A stretch of 57,321 bases of DNA, from contig JAIUPD010000018.1 of NCBI GenBank assembly GCA_020161615.1, positions 1-57,321 of the forward strand, given 5' to 3'. The notes under the pieces are model-generated. The model searched no databases and was not told the origin of the DNA. It saw nothing but the letters and a program-made list of their open reading frames with translations. Positions 56,252-57,321 of this stretch are shown piece after piece. Made by a program: the position numbers and the translations under genes. The DNA comes from Pseudomonadota bacterium (GTDB taxonomy: Bacteria; Pseudomonadota; Alphaproteobacteria; Rhodobacterales; Rhodobacteraceae). Positions within the stretch are counted from its first letter, which is position 1, and every line of letters begins with the position of its first letter.

Positions 56252-57142
56252 TCAGGCGGTCAGGCCTTCGGGTTCGGGCAGGCCATTGGCGCGGCAGCAG
56301 GCGGTCAATGTGTTCGCCAGAAGGCAGGCGATGGTCATCGGCCCCACCCCGCCCGGCACTGGCGTGATGGCCCCCGCCACCGCCGCGCAACTGTCGAAAT
56401 CGCAATCGCCGACCAGCGTGGTCTTGCCGTCGCGCTCGATGCGGTTGATGCCGACATCGATGACCGTCGCGCCCGGCTTGATCCAATCGCCCGGCACCAT
56501 CTCGGGCCGACCCACCGCCGCCACGACGATATCGGCGCCGCGCACCACTGCGGGCAGGTCCTTGGTCCGGCTGTGGGCAATCGTCACCGTGCAGCTGTCG
56601 CCGAGCAGCAGCTGCGCCATCGGCTTGCCGACGATGTTGGACCGCCCGAGCACCACAGCATTCAGCCCCGACAGGCTGCCGTGGTGATCGCGCAGCATCA
56701 TCAGGCAGCCCAAAGGCGTGCAGGGCACCATGGATTTCTGGCCGGTGCCCAGCAGCCCGACGTTCGAAATATGGAACCCGTCCACATCCTTCGCCGGATC
56801 GATGGCGTTGATCACCAGATCCTCGTTCAGATGCTTGGGCAGCGGCAGCTGTACCAGAATCCCATGCACCGCCGGATCGGAGTTGAGCCGGGCGATCAGG
56901 TCCAGAAGCGCCGCCTCGCTGGTCGTGGGCAGGAGCTTGTGCTCGAACGAGTTCATCCCGGCCTCGACCGTCTGCTTGCCCTTCGAGCGGACATAGACCT
57001 GGCTCGCCGGATCCTCGCCCACCAGCACCACGGCCAGGCCGGGGGTGATCCCGTGCTCGGCTTTCAGCCGCGCCACATGCCCGGCCACCTGTTCGCGGAT
57101 CCGGGCGGCAAAGGCTTTGCCGTCAATGAGTGTCGCCGTCAT
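56252..57142 (-). CDS. folD: Methylene-tetrahydrofolate dehydrogenase / methenyl-tetrahydrofolate cyclohydrolase
   Basis: The 296-residue bifunctional enzyme has [14 protein letters not shown] (active-site Lys near 55), [17 protein letters not shown] near 80, [22 protein letters not shown] and [18 protein letters not shown] with the NADP-binding site. It interconverts methylene-, methenyl- and formyl-tetrahydrofolate, linking C1 units released by Tdm, DmmD and Mgd to the formate branch. ATG 57142 has GAGG seven bases upstream. It follows fhs by 52 bp. Confidence 0.94.
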   Translation of the reverse strand: MTATLIDGKAFAARIREQVAGHVARLKAEHGITPGLAVVLVGEDPASQVYVRSKGKQTVEAGMNSFEHKLLPTTSEAALLDLIARLNSDPAVHGILVQLPLPKHLNEDLVINAIDPAKDVDGFHISNVGLLGTGQKSMVPCTPLGCLMMLRDHHGSLSGLNAVVLGRSNIVGKPMAQLLLGDSCTVTIAHSRTKDLPAVVRGADIVVAAVGRPEMVPGDWIKPGATVIDVGINRIERDGKTTLVGDCDFDSCAAVAGAITPVPGGVGPMTIACLLANTLTACCRANGLPEPEGLTA

Positions 57143-57194
57143 CGTCAATCCTCGTGTCGCCGCGGGGCCGGCGGATGTCGCCGGCCCCCTTGGT

Positions 57195-57321
57195 TCAGAA
57201 CAGGCCCTCGACGAAGCCCTGGTCGTTGATGCGGATGGTTTCGGCGGCGGGGGTTTTGGGGAGGCCGGGCATGGTCATGATCTCGCCGCAGATCGCCACG
57301 ATGAAGCCGGCGCCGGCCGAG
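57195..57321 (-). CDS. fhs: C-terminal end of formate-tetrahydrofolate ligase (cut by window edge)
   Basis: The last 41 codons read [20 protein letters not shown] and onward to EGLF, the highly conserved end of formate-tetrahydrofolate ligase. The N-terminal part lies outside the window. The enzyme makes 10-formyl-tetrahydrofolate from formate with ATP, or runs in reverse to release formate, together with FolD. Confidence 0.9.
   Translation of the reverse strand, partial: SAGAGFIVAICGEIMTMPGLPKTPAAETIRINDQGFVEGLF

Overview
The window reads as chromosome of a GC-rich alphaproteobacterium, most likely a Rhodobacterales member (Paracoccus/Roseobacter relatives). This rests on the GC-biased third positions, long operons joined by 4-nt ATGA/GTGA overlaps, and a gene set typical of methylated-amine-using members of that group. 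No rRNA, tRNA, IS element or CRISPR array was found.

Layout. (1) 1-1231: two tandem genes for a tiny secreted aromatic peptide with two cysteines, then a Nudix/winged-helix NrtR-type protein. (2) 1263-4232: a TIR protein with one membrane segment and eleven exact 48-residue helical repeats. (3) 4343-10531: a siderophore uptake locus with an outer-membrane TonB receptor facing an operon for a binding protein, two permeases, an ATPase and a MarR regulator. (4) 10763-22181: a GNAT gene, then a minus-strand surface-polysaccharide locus. It holds wbpA/B/D/E for a 2,3-diacetamido uronic acid nucleotide sugar, plus a flippase, an acetyltransferase, a glycosyltransferase, an AT-rich polymerase candidate, a second aminotransferase and an initiating phosphoglycosyl transferase. 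(5) 22838-23925: a RES/Xre toxin-antitoxin pair.

(6) 24034-57321: a methylated-amine and one-carbon assimilation island. Tdm would split trimethylamine N-oxide into dimethylamine and formaldehyde. DmmDABC would demethylate dimethylamine to monomethylamine. GmaS, MgsABC and MgdABCD would run the N-methylglutamate pathway, returning glutamate and a C1 unit. An Amt transporter with a small membrane protein next to it may import ammonium or methylammonium. Fhs and FolD interconvert C1-tetrahydrofolates. GlyA, SgaA, HprA, GckA, Ppc, MtkAB and Mcl make up the serine cycle apart from enolase and malate dehydrogenase, which are not in the window. Tmm (TMA monooxygenase) and the TmoXWV TMAO transporter are also not present here.

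Regulators inside the island are a GlxA-type AraC protein, an Xre-cupin protein and a LuxR-type response regulator with a degenerate receiver. The control regions carry inverted and direct repeats, described in the features. The least explained items are the disulfide-hairpin peptides at the left end, the 58-residue membrane protein after amt, the truncated haemoglobin overlapping tdm, and the unassigned operators at the methylamine promoters.
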